From positions 62,001-126,000 of the forward strand of contig NZ_JACHLM010000006.1 in the NCBI RefSeq assembly GCF_014207965.1: a DNA stretch of 64,000 bases, given 5' to 3'. Below the pieces are notes generated by a model, which was not told the DNA's origin, did no database searches, and was given only the letters and a program-made list of their open reading frames with translations. Positions 1 through 8,193 of the stretch are shown in pieces (the first letter of the stretch is position 1; each line of letters begins with the position of its first letter). The translations under genes and the position numbers were made by a program. Source of the stretch: Brevundimonas bullata. Its GTDB lineage: Bacteria > Pseudomonadota > Alphaproteobacteria > Caulobacterales > Caulobacteraceae.

Positions 1-32
1 CATCGGACAGAAACCTTCGAGAACGCCATGGC

Positions 33-57
33 AGGCGCACCAGTCCCTGGTGCGCCT
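33..57. terminator. Perfect hairpin downstream of arsR
   Basis: An 11-bp perfect inverted repeat (33-43 and 47-57) with a 3-nt loop lies 40 bp past the stop of the ArsR gene. No clear T-run follows on the minus strand, so it may be a weak terminator or an RNA-stabilising stem. Confidence 0.45.
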
Positions 58-97
58 GAACCCTTTTCCGAACAGCGCCCAATCGCCGCCGTCGTCT

Positions 98-427
98 TCA
101 GGCGTCCTCATCCTCATTGATGTGGTGAAGCATGTCGATCAGCACATGACTGACATGATGATCGGCCACCTCGTAGAAAACCTGCCGCGAGGAACGTTCT
201 CCCCGGACCAAGCGCGCCCCGCGCAGAAGCCTGAGATGGTGGCTGACGAGGGTCTGGGACAGGTCCAGGCTGTCGGCGATCTGCTTGACAGGCTTCGGGC
301 CATTCAGACAGAACATGAGGATTCTCAGACGGGTCGGATCGCCCAGCAGACGAAAGGTCTCTGCAAGAGCCGACAGTTGGCGCGTATCCAGCGCTGGCAC
401 CTTTTCGTCGCTGGCCCGTTCCGACAT
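98..427 (-). CDS. ArsR/SmtB-family metal-responsive repressor
   Basis: A 109-aa winged-helix regulator. The helix-turn-helix lies around residues 46-70 (SQTLVSHHLRLL), typical of ArsR repressors. The last helix carries D89, H91, H102 and E105. This is the same spacing as the alpha-5 zinc site of SmtB (D104, H106, H117, E120), so a zinc/cobalt-type sensor is likely; there is no CxC arsenic site. The gene sits 80 bp downstream of the outer-membrane lipoprotein gene on the same strand and may be co-transcribed with the RND operon. A GGGGAAG ribosome-binding site is 9 nt before the start. An AACATATG 8-mer at 452-459 upstream also occurs in the 38-bp palindrome at 10138-10175, so autoregulation and regulation of the distant CDF gene are both possible (inference). 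Confidence 0.9.
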   Translation of the reverse strand: MSERASDEKVPALDTRQLSALAETFRLLGDPTRLRILMFCLNGPKPVKQIADSLDLSQTLVSHHLRLLRGARLVRGERSSRQVFYEVADHHVSHVLIDMLHHINEDEDA

Positions 428-507
428 GGCGTACGCTTCCCCGCATCATTAAACATATGGCGATGTCTTCACCTGTTCATGTATCGTGAGACAGGGCGTC
501 GCTCCAA

Positions 508-1986
508 TCAAGTGCGACCGCCTGTCTGCGTCTGTTCGGTCCAGCCGCCGCCCAGCGCCTTGTAGAGGGTCGTCAGATTGCTCAGCCGGGCCAGACGGGC
601 GCGCAGCAGCGCCTGTTCCGATCCATAAAGGGTGCGCTGGGCGTCCAGAACCGACAGCGAACTGTCCTCGCCTTCCTGATGCCGCCTCTGCGCCAGATCA
701 TAGGCGCGGCGGCTCGCATCCACCCTTTGCTGTTCGGAAAGGATCTGTCGTTCGAGGGCGTCGCGCGCGGCAAGCCCATCGGCGACCTCCCGGAAGCCCG
801 CCTGAACGGCCCGCTCATAACGCGCCACCTCGATTCTCTGCCGCACCTTGGCGAGGTCCAGATTGGCCGACAGGGCGCCGCCGTTGAAAATCGGCAGGCT
901 GAGCCGGGGCGCGAAACTCCAGCTTCTGGTTCCGGCGCTGAACAGATTGTCCAGATCGCTGCTGGCCGATCCTGCCGAGCCCGTCAGGGTGATCGTCGGA
1001 AAGAAGGCCGCGCGCGCGGCGCCGATATTGGCGTCGGCGCCGCGCAGCATCTGTTCGGCGGCGCGGATATCCGGTCGTCGGTCCAGCAGATCGGATGGCA
1101 GACCGGCGGGCAGGTTCGCCTCGACCACATCATCCGGCAGCGGTTCGCCCGCCCATGCCTGAAGCGTCCGGGCCAGGTCCGCATCCAGAGGCTGGCCGAT
1201 CAGCAGGGTCAAGGCGTTGAGATCCTGAGCCGCCTGCCGTTCGTAAACCGCCTGATCCGCCTCGGCGGAGCGAAGCGCGATCTCGGTCCTGCGGACATCG
1301 AGTTCGCCCGCCTCCCCGACCTCGGCCAGAAGCTGGGTCAGTTCATGAGAGCGCCGCTGGGCTTCGGCGGTGTCCCTGGCCAGTTCCAGCAGGGCCTGAT
1401 CGGTGCGCAGGGTGAAATAGGCGGTCGCCACCTCCGACACCAGACTGAGTTGCGCGGCCGTCCGCGTCTCGTCCAGCGCAAGCCAGGTCGCCAGGGCCTG
1501 GTCATTGAGGCTGCGCACACGGCCCCAGAGGTCCAGCTCCCAGGCCGTGACCGCCCCGCCCGCCTCATAGGCGCGCGTCACCTCGGACTGACCGGTTGGG
1601 CTGAGATCCGCCGGCGTCCTCTGCGACACGCCCGCGGCGACGCCGTCGATGCGGGGCAGGCTGTCAGCGCGCCGGATGCGATACTGGGCGCGCGCCGCCT
1701 CAACATTCAGGGCGGCGACCCTCAGGTCGCGGTTGGCGTCCAGTGAGGTCGCGATAAGCTGTTGCAGGACCGGATCACGAAAGACATCGCGCCAGCCCAG
1801 ATCAGCCGCCGCAACCGCAGCCGGAGCGGCCGCCTGATCCGCCTGCGAAGGATAGGCCGCCGCCACCGGCGCGACGGGCCGCACCGTCGTCGGCGCCATG
1901 GCGCAACCGGCCACCGCAAAGACCGCCGACAGGGCGACGCCGTAAGCGAGCCTGCGGCCCGGACGAAGCAGAGAAGAGGATTTCAT
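508..1986 (-). CDS. RND efflux outer membrane lipoprotein (NodT/OprM type)
   Basis: 492 aa. The start at 1986 is chosen because AAGGAG precedes it and a lipoprotein signal follows directly (hydrophobic stretch ending AVAGC, with the lipidated Cys at residue 27). The body has the two TolC-like repeats of the outer membrane factor family (for example RPDIRAAEQMLRGADANIGAAR and GAALSANLDLAK), which form the periplasmic helical barrel and outer membrane pore. It is the third gene of an operon with the adaptor (5243-6463) and pump (2067-5246). An 80-bp gap separates it from the pump gene. Substrates cannot be read from sequence; the HAE1 pump partner points to hydrophobic compounds, the neighbourhood to metal stress. 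Confidence 0.92.
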   Translation of the reverse strand: MKSSSLLRPGRRLAYGVALSAVFAVAGCAMAPTTVRPVAPVAAAYPSQADQAAAPAAVAAADLGWRDVFRDPVLQQLIATSLDANRDLRVAALNVEAARAQYRIRRADSLPRIDGVAAGVSQRTPADLSPTGQSEVTRAYEAGGAVTAWELDLWGRVRSLNDQALATWLALDETRTAAQLSLVSEVATAYFTLRTDQALLELARDTAEAQRRSHELTQLLAEVGEAGELDVRRTEIALRSAEADQAVYERQAAQDLNALTLLIGQPLDADLARTLQAWAGEPLPDDVVEANLPAGLPSDLLDRRPDIRAAEQMLRGADANIGAARAAFFPTITLTGSAGSASSDLDNLFSAGTRSWSFAPRLSLPIFNGGALSANLDLAKVRQRIEVARYERAVQAGFREVADGLAARDALERQILSEQQRVDASRRAYDLAQRRHQEGEDSSLSVLDAQRTLYGSEQALLRARLARLSNLTTLYKALGGGWTEQTQTGGRT

Positions 1987-2066
1987 GGAGTCATTCTCCT
2001 TGTGGGTTGGCCGCGTCGTCCTCCGTCCTGACCGCGAGGGCCGTTGAACGGAGGACGACCACGGCA

Positions 2067-5000
2067 TCACTCGGCCGTCGGCGCGATGTGTCGGGCCGCA
2101 TTGCGGCGGCGCTCACGACGCAGTTCGAAACGGCGCACGATCACGTAGAAAACCGGGGTCAGCAGCAGACCGAACAGGGTCACGCCCAGCATCCCCGAGA
2201 AAACGGCGATGCCCATGGCGTGCCGCATCTCCGCCCCCGCGCCCGTGGCCAGCACCAGCGGCACGACACCGGCGATGAAGGCGAGCGAGGTCATCAGAAT
2301 GGGCCGCAGACGCAGACGGGCGGCTTCCAGAACGGCGCCGAGCGGATCGACCCCGTCATGTTCCCTGGCGCGGGCGAACTCGACGATCAGGATGGCGTTC
2401 TTGGCCGCCAGCCCCACCAGCACCACAAAGCCGATCTGGGTGAAGATGTTGTTGTCGCCCCCCGACAGCCACACGCCGACGATCGCCGACAGAAGGGCCA
2501 TGGGCGCGATCAGCAGCACCGCCAGAGGCAGGGACCAGCTATTATACTGGGCCGCCAGGATCAGGAAGGCGAGCAGGACCGCCAGCGGGAAGACATACAT
2601 GGCCGTGTTGCCCGCCTGCTTCTCCTGGAACGTCAGATCGGTCCATTCATAGGTCATGCCCGCCGGCAGGGTTTCCTGCACGATCCGCTCGATCGCCGCC
2701 GTCGCCTGGCCTGAAGAATAGCCGGGCGCGGCGCCGCCGCTGATGTCGGCGGACGGATAGCCGTTATAGTGCATGACCCGGTCCGGTCCCGAACTGCGCG
2801 TGATGCGGACCAGAGAGGCCAGAGGGATCATTTCGCCCGAGGCGTTGCGCACCTTGAGCTGGCCGATGTCCTCGGCCTGCTGACGGAACGGCGCGTCCGC
2901 CTGGACCATGACGCGATAGGTCCGGCCGAAACGATTGAAGTCGTTCACATACATCGAGCCGAGATTGACCTGCAAAGCCTCGAAAACGGTCGTCAGGGGC
3001 ACGCCCATGGCCCGCGCCTTGACCCGGTCGATATCGACCTGAATCTGTGGCGCATTGGTCTGGAAGCTGGCCAGCATGCCGGCCAGTTCCGGCGTCTGAT
3101 AGGCCTTGGCCATGACCTCGCCCTGGGCCTTGGCCAGGGCGTCGAAGCCCAGTCCCGCCCGATCCTCGATCTGGAGTTTGAACCCGCCCATGGCGCCCAG
3201 TCCCGGCACCGGCGGCGGCGGGAAGACGCCGATGAAGCCGTCGGGAATCTGGCTGAACTGCCCCATCAGGCGACCAGCGATGGCGTTGGCCGACAGATCA
3301 GGCGTCTTGCGCTGGTCGAACGGGTCCAGCATCACGAACATGAGGGCCGCATTGGGGATGTTGGCCCCGCCGTTGACCGACAGACCAGGGAAGGCGACGA
3401 CGCTTTCGACGCCGGGCGTCTTCAGAGCCGTATCGGACACCTGCTTCACCACCGCCTCGGTGCGGTCCAGAGAGGCGCCCGTGGGCAACTGAACCACGCC
3501 GACCAGATAGTATTTGTCCTGCGGCGGCACGAAACCGTTGGGGATATGGTTGAAGCCCAGCCACGTCAGGCCGATCAGACCGCCATAGACGATCAGAACC
3601 AGTCCCGTGACCCGCACCGCGCGCTTCACCGACCAGACATAGCCGTTGGACGCACGATCAAAGGCGCCGTTGAAGCGGCGGAAGAAGCCGCCGAACAGGC
3701 GATCGATGATCCGGGTCAGCCGGTCGCGCGGCGCATCGCCGTGGTGCGGCTTCAGCAGCACGCCCGCCAGGGCCGGAGACAGGGTCAGAGAGTTGACCGC
3801 CGAGAAGATGGTCGAGATGGCGATGGTCAGGGCGAACTGGCGATAGAACTCGCCCTGCAGGCCCGACAGGAAGGCGGAGGGAATGAAGACCGCCGCCAGC
3901 ACCGAGGTGATGGCCAGGATCGGCCCCGTCACCTCGTCCATGGCCGCGCGCGCCGCCTCCTTGGGCGACTTGCCCATGGCGATGTGACGCTCGACGTTTT
4001 CCACCACGACGATGGCGTCATCGACCACGATGCCGATCGACAGCACCAGGCCGAACAGCGACAGGGTGTTCAGCGAGAAGCCGAACAGATGCATCATCGC
4101 AAAGGTCGCCACCAGCGAGATCGGCACCGCCACCAGCGGAATGATCGAGGCGCGCCACGACTGAAGGAACAGCACCACCACCAGCACCACCAGCAGGATG
4201 GCTTCCACCAGGGTGACGCTGACCGACTTCAGCGAAGCCCGGACGAAGACCGTCGGATCATAGGCGATCTGATATTCAAGCCCCTCGGGGAACTCGGTCT
4301 GCAAACGATCCATGGCGCCGCGAACGGCGTCGGACACGTCCAGCGCATTGGCGCCGGGGCTCTGGAAAATCTGCATGGCCACGGCGGGTTTGCCGTTCAG
4401 CAGGCTGCGCATGCCATAGGCGTCGGCGCCCAGTTCGATGCGCGCAACATCACGCAGGCGCGTAACCTGCCCCTCATCGCCCGACTTGATCACAATGTCG
4501 CCGAACTGCTCTTCGGATGTCAGCCGCCCCAGGGTGTTGACGGTGATCTGGGCGGCCGCCGAGGCGTTGGGCTGCTGGCCGATGGAGCCGGCGGCGACCT
4601 GGACGTTCTGTTCGCGGATGGCCGCGACCACGTCGCCGGCGGTCAGGCCGCGCGCCGCCACCTTGTCAGGATCCAGCCACGCGCGCATGGCGTATTCGCC
4701 CTCGCCGCCCAGAACCACGTCGCCGACCCCCGGCAGACGCGCCAGTTCATCGCGGATATGCAAGCGCGCATAGTTGGAGACGAACAGGGAATCATAACGA
4801 TCGTTGGGCGACCGCAGGTGGACCACCATCAGCACGTCAGGCGACGTCTTCTGGGTGACGACCCCGATGCGCTGCACCTCTTCGGGAAGACGCGGCAGCG
4901 CGCGGGCCACACGGTTCTGGACCTGGATCTGGGCCAGGTCAGGGTCCGTGCCCTGTTTGAAGGCGACCGTCAGGGTCATGCGGCCGTCGGTGGCCGCCTG

Positions 5001-5246
5001 AGAGCCCATATAGAGCATTCCCTCGACGCCGTTGATGGCCTGTTCCAGCGGCGCGGAGACTGTCTCGGCGATGACCTGGGGATTGGCGCCGGGATAGCTG
5101 GCCGTGACCTGCACCGTGGGCGGCGTCACCTGGGGATACTCGCTCAGCGGCAGGCGCATGAAGGCCAGCCCCCCGGCGATCAGCATCAGGACCGAAAGCA
5201 CGACCGCAAAGATCGGCCGGTCCACAAAGAAACGGGGAAATTTCAT
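2067..5246 (-). CDS. RND efflux pump inner membrane subunit, HAE1 family
   Basis: 1059 aa, the usual length for AcrB/MexB-type pumps. The N-terminus MKFPRFFVDRPIFAVVLS is typical. The proton-relay aspartate pair is present in TM4 (GIVVDDAIVVVEN), and two large periplasmic loops and 12 membrane spans can be followed. It exports substrates from periplasm and inner membrane through the adaptor and outer membrane factor using the proton gradient. The motif is DD, not the DFGxxxDGA signature of heavy-metal RND pumps, so this is a drug-type pump and differs from CzcA at 33948-37169. It overlaps the adaptor gene by 4 nt (ATGA) and has a GGAGG ribosome-binding site. Confidence 0.95.
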   Translation of the reverse strand: MKFPRFFVDRPIFAVVLSVLMLIAGGLAFMRLPLSEYPQVTPPTVQVTASYPGANPQVIAETVSAPLEQAINGVEGMLYMGSQAATDGRMTLTVAFKQGTDPDLAQIQVQNRVARALPRLPEEVQRIGVVTQKTSPDVLMVVHLRSPNDRYDSLFVSNYARLHIRDELARLPGVGDVVLGGEGEYAMRAWLDPDKVAARGLTAGDVVAAIREQNVQVAAGSIGQQPNASAAAQITVNTLGRLTSEEQFGDIVIKSGDEGQVTRLRDVARIELGADAYGMRSLLNGKPAVAMQIFQSPGANALDVSDAVRGAMDRLQTEFPEGLEYQIAYDPTVFVRASLKSVSVTLVEAILLVVLVVVLFLQSWRASIIPLVAVPISLVATFAMMHLFGFSLNTLSLFGLVLSIGIVVDDAIVVVENVERHIAMGKSPKEAARAAMDEVTGPILAITSVLAAVFIPSAFLSGLQGEFYRQFALTIAISTIFSAVNSLTLSPALAGVLLKPHHGDAPRDRLTRIIDRLFGGFFRRFNGAFDRASNGYVWSVKRAVRVTGLVLIVYGGLIGLTWLGFNHIPNGFVPPQDKYYLVGVVQLPTGASLDRTEAVVKQVSDTALKTPGVESVVAFPGLSVNGGANIPNAALMFVMLDPFDQRKTPDLSANAIAGRLMGQFSQIPDGFIGVFPPPPVPGLGAMGGFKLQIEDRAGLGFDALAKAQGEVMAKAYQTPELAGMLASFQTNAPQIQVDIDRVKARAMGVPLTTVFEALQVNLGSMYVNDFNRFGRTYRVMVQADAPFRQQAEDIGQLKVRNASGEMIPLASLVRITRSSGPDRVMHYNGYPSADISGGAAPGYSSGQATAAIERIVQETLPAGMTYEWTDLTFQEKQAGNTAMYVFPLAVLLAFLILAAQYNSWSLPLAVLLIAPMALLSAIVGVWLSGGDNNIFTQIGFVVLVGLAAKNAILIVEFARAREHDGVDPLGAVLEAARLRLRPILMTSLAFIAGVVPLVLATGAGAEMRHAMGIAVFSGMLGVTLFGLLLTPVFYVIVRRFELRRERRRNAARHIAPTAE

Positions 5247-6463
5247 CGGGCGGCCTCCGCCGACGGGGCCGCCTGCTCAGCAGGGGCCGCAGCCCCCGTC
5301 GCAGTCGCAGCCGCAGTCGGGGCGGCCGCCATGGGCTGCGGCGTCACCTTCATGCCGGGACGCACCAGTCCCTTGACGATGACAGTGTCGCCGGGATTGA
5401 GGCCCGTCTCCACCACACGCATCCCGTCAACCACGGGACCGAGCGACACCGGGCGATATTCAGCGGTGTTTCCTTCACCCAGAACCATGACATAGGTCTG
5501 GCCCTGTTCAGCGCCGACCGCCTGATCGTCGATCAGCATGGCCTGACGCGGCGCCCCGGTATCCAGTCGGATCCTGGCGAAAAGACCCGGCGCCAGTTGA
5601 CCGGACGGATTGGCCACGATCGCACGCGCGCGGATCGTTCCAGTGCCGCGATCGACCTGGGCGCCGAGGAAGTCCAGCGTGCCCTGATGCGGGAACCCGT
5701 CTTCGCTCATCAGCCCGATCTGGACCGGAAAACGCCCCGCCCGGCCCGAGCCGTTCGGACGGGCGCGCTGTGCGAAGTCGAGATAGGTCGCCTCATCCAT
5801 GTCGAAATAGGCATAGACGGGGTTCACCGAGACGATGGAGGTCAGCGGCGTGGTTCCGGCGGCCACAATATTGCCGGTCGTCGCCAGCACCCGATCGACC
5901 CGGCCGCTGATCGGCGCGGTCACGCGGGTGTAGGACAGGTCCAGACGCGCGGCGGCGACGGCGGCGCGCGCGGCGGCGACCTGGGCCTCGGACTGACGCG
6001 CCTTGCTCTGGGCGTTCTCAAGGGCGCGGACCGGTATGGCGCCGCCGGGCGCCAGTTGCTCAGCCCGCGACAGATCGGACTGAGCCTGCGCCAGCAGGGC
6101 CTCGGCCTGCCTCAACTGCGCCTGGGCGCCGTCCAGCGCGACCTGGAATGGTCTGGGATCGATCTGGAAGAGCAGTTGCCCACGCTGGACCAGCCCGCCT
6201 TCCGGCACGCTGACCCGGATGATCGGGCCGCTGACCTGGGCGCGCAGCTCGACGGTATCGGGCGCAGCGAGGTGTCCGGTGAATTCCGCAGCCGGTGCGA
6301 TTTCCCGCATGACGACCTTGGCGACGGGAACGGCGGGCGCTCCCGGCGGGGCGGAAGCGGCGGCCGGCACGCCCCCGCCCTGTGTTTGCAGAACATAGAT
6401 CAGCCCCGCCGCGGCCAGCAGCCCGGCGGCCGCGATCACGGCGGTCTTCTTGTTGAAGCGCAT
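5243..6463 (-). CDS. RND periplasmic adaptor (membrane fusion protein)
   Basis: 406 aa from the ATG at 6463, which has AAGGGGA upstream and gives a clean N-terminal membrane anchor (MRFNKKTAVIAAAGLLAAAGLIYVL). An upstream in-frame ATG at 6499 lacks a ribosome-binding site. Lipoyl-like half motifs (VSGPIIRVSVPEGGLVQRGQLLFQ) flank an alpha-helical hairpin rich in AQAQSDLSRAEQL-type heptads, followed by the beta-barrel and membrane-proximal domains. It links the pump at 2067-5246 to the outer membrane factor. It is the first gene of the operon. A MerR-type promoter candidate lies about 75-100 bp upstream (6539-6563). Confidence 0.93.
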   Translation of the reverse strand: MRFNKKTAVIAAAGLLAAAGLIYVLQTQGGGVPAAASAPPGAPAVPVAKVVMREIAPAAEFTGHLAAPDTVELRAQVSGPIIRVSVPEGGLVQRGQLLFQIDPRPFQVALDGAQAQLRQAEALLAQAQSDLSRAEQLAPGGAIPVRALENAQSKARQSEAQVAAARAAVAAARLDLSYTRVTAPISGRVDRVLATTGNIVAAGTTPLTSIVSVNPVYAYFDMDEATYLDFAQRARPNGSGRAGRFPVQIGLMSEDGFPHQGTLDFLGAQVDRGTGTIRARAIVANPSGQLAPGLFARIRLDTGAPRQAMLIDDQAVGAEQGQTYVMVLGEGNTAEYRPVSLGPVVDGMRVVETGLNPGDTVIVKGLVRPGMKVTPQPMAAAPTAAATATGAAAPAEQAAPSAEAAR

Positions 6464-6538
6464 CGGTCGTCCCCTTGGAAATCGCCGCAGATTCGACACT
6501 GATCGAAGGCGGCTTGGCGCTGATTTCCATGGGTGATG

Positions 6539-6563
6539 CAGATTCCAACGCTAGGAAGGTCAA
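6539..6563 (-). promoter_or_regulatory. MerR/CueR-like promoter of the RND operon
   Basis: On the minus strand a TTGACC -35 element (6563-6558) is followed by TTCCTAGCGTTGGAA (6557-6543), a dyad placed exactly as MerR-family activators bind between -35 and a distant -10. A convincing -10 hexamer is not visible. A 7-bp inverted repeat CAACGCT/AGCGTTG (6547-6553, 6563-6569) overlaps it. Assignment to a CueR/HmrR-type regulator is inference. Confidence 0.45.
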
Positions 6564-6635
6564 GCGTTGAATCGCTGATATTCGAACAGCCGACGTCCAG
6601 ACGTCCGCGGAACGCCGGGCCTCAGGAACCGGCGA

Positions 6636-7826
6636 TCAGATCGAAGGGGGCGCGCTTCGCCGCGCGGCCTGCCACAGCAGGGGCGCCAGAATCAGGGCGA
6701 CAGGCGGAAACAGCAGCCAGTTGATGGCCTGCCAGCCGGAGGTGTTCAGCACGGCCCCCGCCAGGAAGGACACGATGGCGGTGGCCCCGAAGACGAAGAA
6801 GTCATTGGCGCCCTGGGCCTTGCCCCGCTCCTCGGCCGTATGACAGTCCGTCACCATGGCCGTGGCCCCGATGAAGCTGAAATTCCAGCCCACGCCCATA
6901 ATCATCAGCGACAGCCAGAAATTGGCCACCGCCATGCCTGACAGGGCGACAGCCGCCGAGACGGCGATCAGCACCATGCCCACGGCGGCGACCCGCTCCT
7001 TGCCGAAACGCCCCATCAGCCGTCCGGTGAAGAAGCTCGGCGCGAACATGGCCAGCAGATGCCACTGGATGCCCAGCGCCGCGCTGTCCACCGAATGGCC
7101 GGCGTTGACCATGGCCACCGGGGCGGCCGTCATGACGAAAGCCATCAGGCCGTAGGACACCACGCCCGTCGCCACCGCCAGGATGAAACGCGGAACGCGC
7201 ATGATCTGACCCAGAGACCGGCCGCCGCCGGCGCCGGACTGAACGACCGCCGGCGGCGAACGCAGCAGCAACAGGACCGGGATGACCAGCAAGGCCAGGG
7301 CGGCCTGACTGAGGAAACTGCCGACGTAGGGCGTGCCCGGCACGGCGTCCCGGGTCCAGATGACCAGTTGTGGGCCGACGACGGCGGCGACCAAGCCGCC
7401 GACCATCACCCAGGAAATCGCCTTTGCTTTCAGGTCTCCTTCGGCGCCGTCGGCGGCCGCGAAGCGGTAGCTCTGAACATAGGAGCCGTAGAGACCGGCG
7501 GTGAAGGCGCCTATGCAAAAGAGCCAGAAGGACGCGATGAAGATGCCGAAGGCCGCCACGAGACCGGAGGCGACGCCGAACAGCGCGCCCAGCAGATAGC
7601 CGTTCCGACGACCATGTCGCCGCATGATGAAGGCCGCCGGCGGTGCGCCGAGGGCGAGGCCGACGCCGAACAGACTGACTGGAAACGTGACCCAGGCGGG
7701 ATCGGCGGCCAGGTGCTGCCCCACCAGACCGCCTAAGGACATCACGATCGGCGGGCTGGCGCCGCCCAATGCTTGGGCGGCGGTGAGGACGGCCATGTTT
7801 CGGCGGGCGATCGACTGATCAGTCAT
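6636..7826 (-). CDS. ccoA: CcoA-like MFS copper transporter
   Basis: 396 aa with 12 predicted membrane spans and the MFS loop motif FIMRRHGRRNG (66-76). Around TM7-TM8 it carries M228-x3-M232 and H256-x3-M260. In Rhodobacter capsulatus CcoA, the copper importer feeding cytochrome cbb3 oxidase assembly, the MxxxM and HxxxM motifs are essential and are separated by the same 28 residues. The gene is divergent from a CsoR copper sensor, with a CsoR-type operator between them, which supports a copper role. Direction of transport (import in the characterised family) is family knowledge and not visible here. A generic MFS drug exporter is the alternative. Confidence 0.8.
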   Translation of the reverse strand: MTDQSIARRNMAVLTAAQALGGASPPIVMSLGGLVGQHLAADPAWVTFPVSLFGVGLALGAPPAAFIMRRHGRRNGYLLGALFGVASGLVAAFGIFIASFWLFCIGAFTAGLYGSYVQSYRFAAADGAEGDLKAKAISWVMVGGLVAAVVGPQLVIWTRDAVPGTPYVGSFLSQAALALLVIPVLLLLRSPPAVVQSGAGGGRSLGQIMRVPRFILAVATGVVSYGLMAFVMTAAPVAMVNAGHSVDSAALGIQWHLLAMFAPSFFTGRLMGRFGKERVAAVGMVLIAVSAAVALSGMAVANFWLSLMIMGVGWNFSFIGATAMVTDCHTAEERGKAQGANDFFVFGATAIVSFLAGAVLNTSGWQAINWLLFPPVALILAPLLWQAARRSAPPSI

Positions 7827-7877
7827 GAAGACCTTCGGGAGGGAGGCCGGGCGGGAACAAATCGGTGCTTTGCACGA

Positions 7878-7897
7878 TACCTAGCCAGGGTATGGTA
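7878..7897. promoter_or_regulatory. CsoR-type operator between ccoA and csoR
   Basis: The 20-bp sequence TACCTAGCCAGGGTATGGTA contains the dyad ATACC-N7-GGTAT, the general pattern bound by CsoR-family repressors. It ends 5 bp before the csoR start codon and lies 52 bp from the ccoA start, so one site could control both divergent genes. No strong ribosome-binding site separates it from csoR, so that message may be nearly leaderless. Confidence 0.65.
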
Positions 7898-7902
7898 GAC
7901 AC

Positions 7903-8178
7903 ATGCAGGCCAGAGACGTCAAATCAATCCGCTCCGCCCTGAACCGGATTTCCGGTCAGGTTCGCGGCGTCAGCCAGATGGTGGAGGACGGCCGTTACTG
8001 CATCGATATCCTTTATCAGGTCCATGCCGCCCGCGCGGCCCTGGCCCGTGTCGAAACCCAGATTCTCAAATCGCACGCCGCGTCCTGTGTCGAGGAAGCG
8101 ATTGCGTCAGGCGACGCCGCTCAGCAGCGCGAAAAATTCACCGAACTGGCGGAGTTGTTCGCCAAAGCGAAACTCTAG
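7903..8178 (+). CDS. csoR: CsoR-type copper(I)-sensing repressor
   Basis: 91 aa, all-helical CsoR/RcnR/FrmR family (RISGQVRGVSQMVEDGRYC). The sensing residues are C33, H58 and C62, spaced 25 and 4 residues apart exactly as Cys36-His61-Cys65 of Mycobacterium tuberculosis CsoR, and Y32 precedes the first Cys as in CsoR. This separates it from nickel RcnR, formaldehyde FrmR and persulfide CstR. It probably represses itself, the glutaredoxin fusion gene 15 bp downstream and perhaps ccoA, releasing DNA when Cu(I) binds. Confidence 0.88.
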   Translation: MQARDVKSIRSALNRISGQVRGVSQMVEDGRYCIDILYQVHAARAALARVETQILKSHAASCVEEAIASGDAAQQREKFTELAELFAKAKL

Positions 8179-8193
8179 AACCCGGAGGGAACC

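Noticed and set aside
2769..5495. 908-aa open frame on the plus strand opposite the RND pump
   Set aside because: Arg/His/Gln/Asp-rich antisense frame created by high GC third positions; the minus strand encodes a complete RND pump.
7903..8178. FrmR or RcnR identity for the small helical regulator
   Set aside because: The C33/H58/C62 triad with CsoR spacing and the copper neighbourhood favour CsoR.
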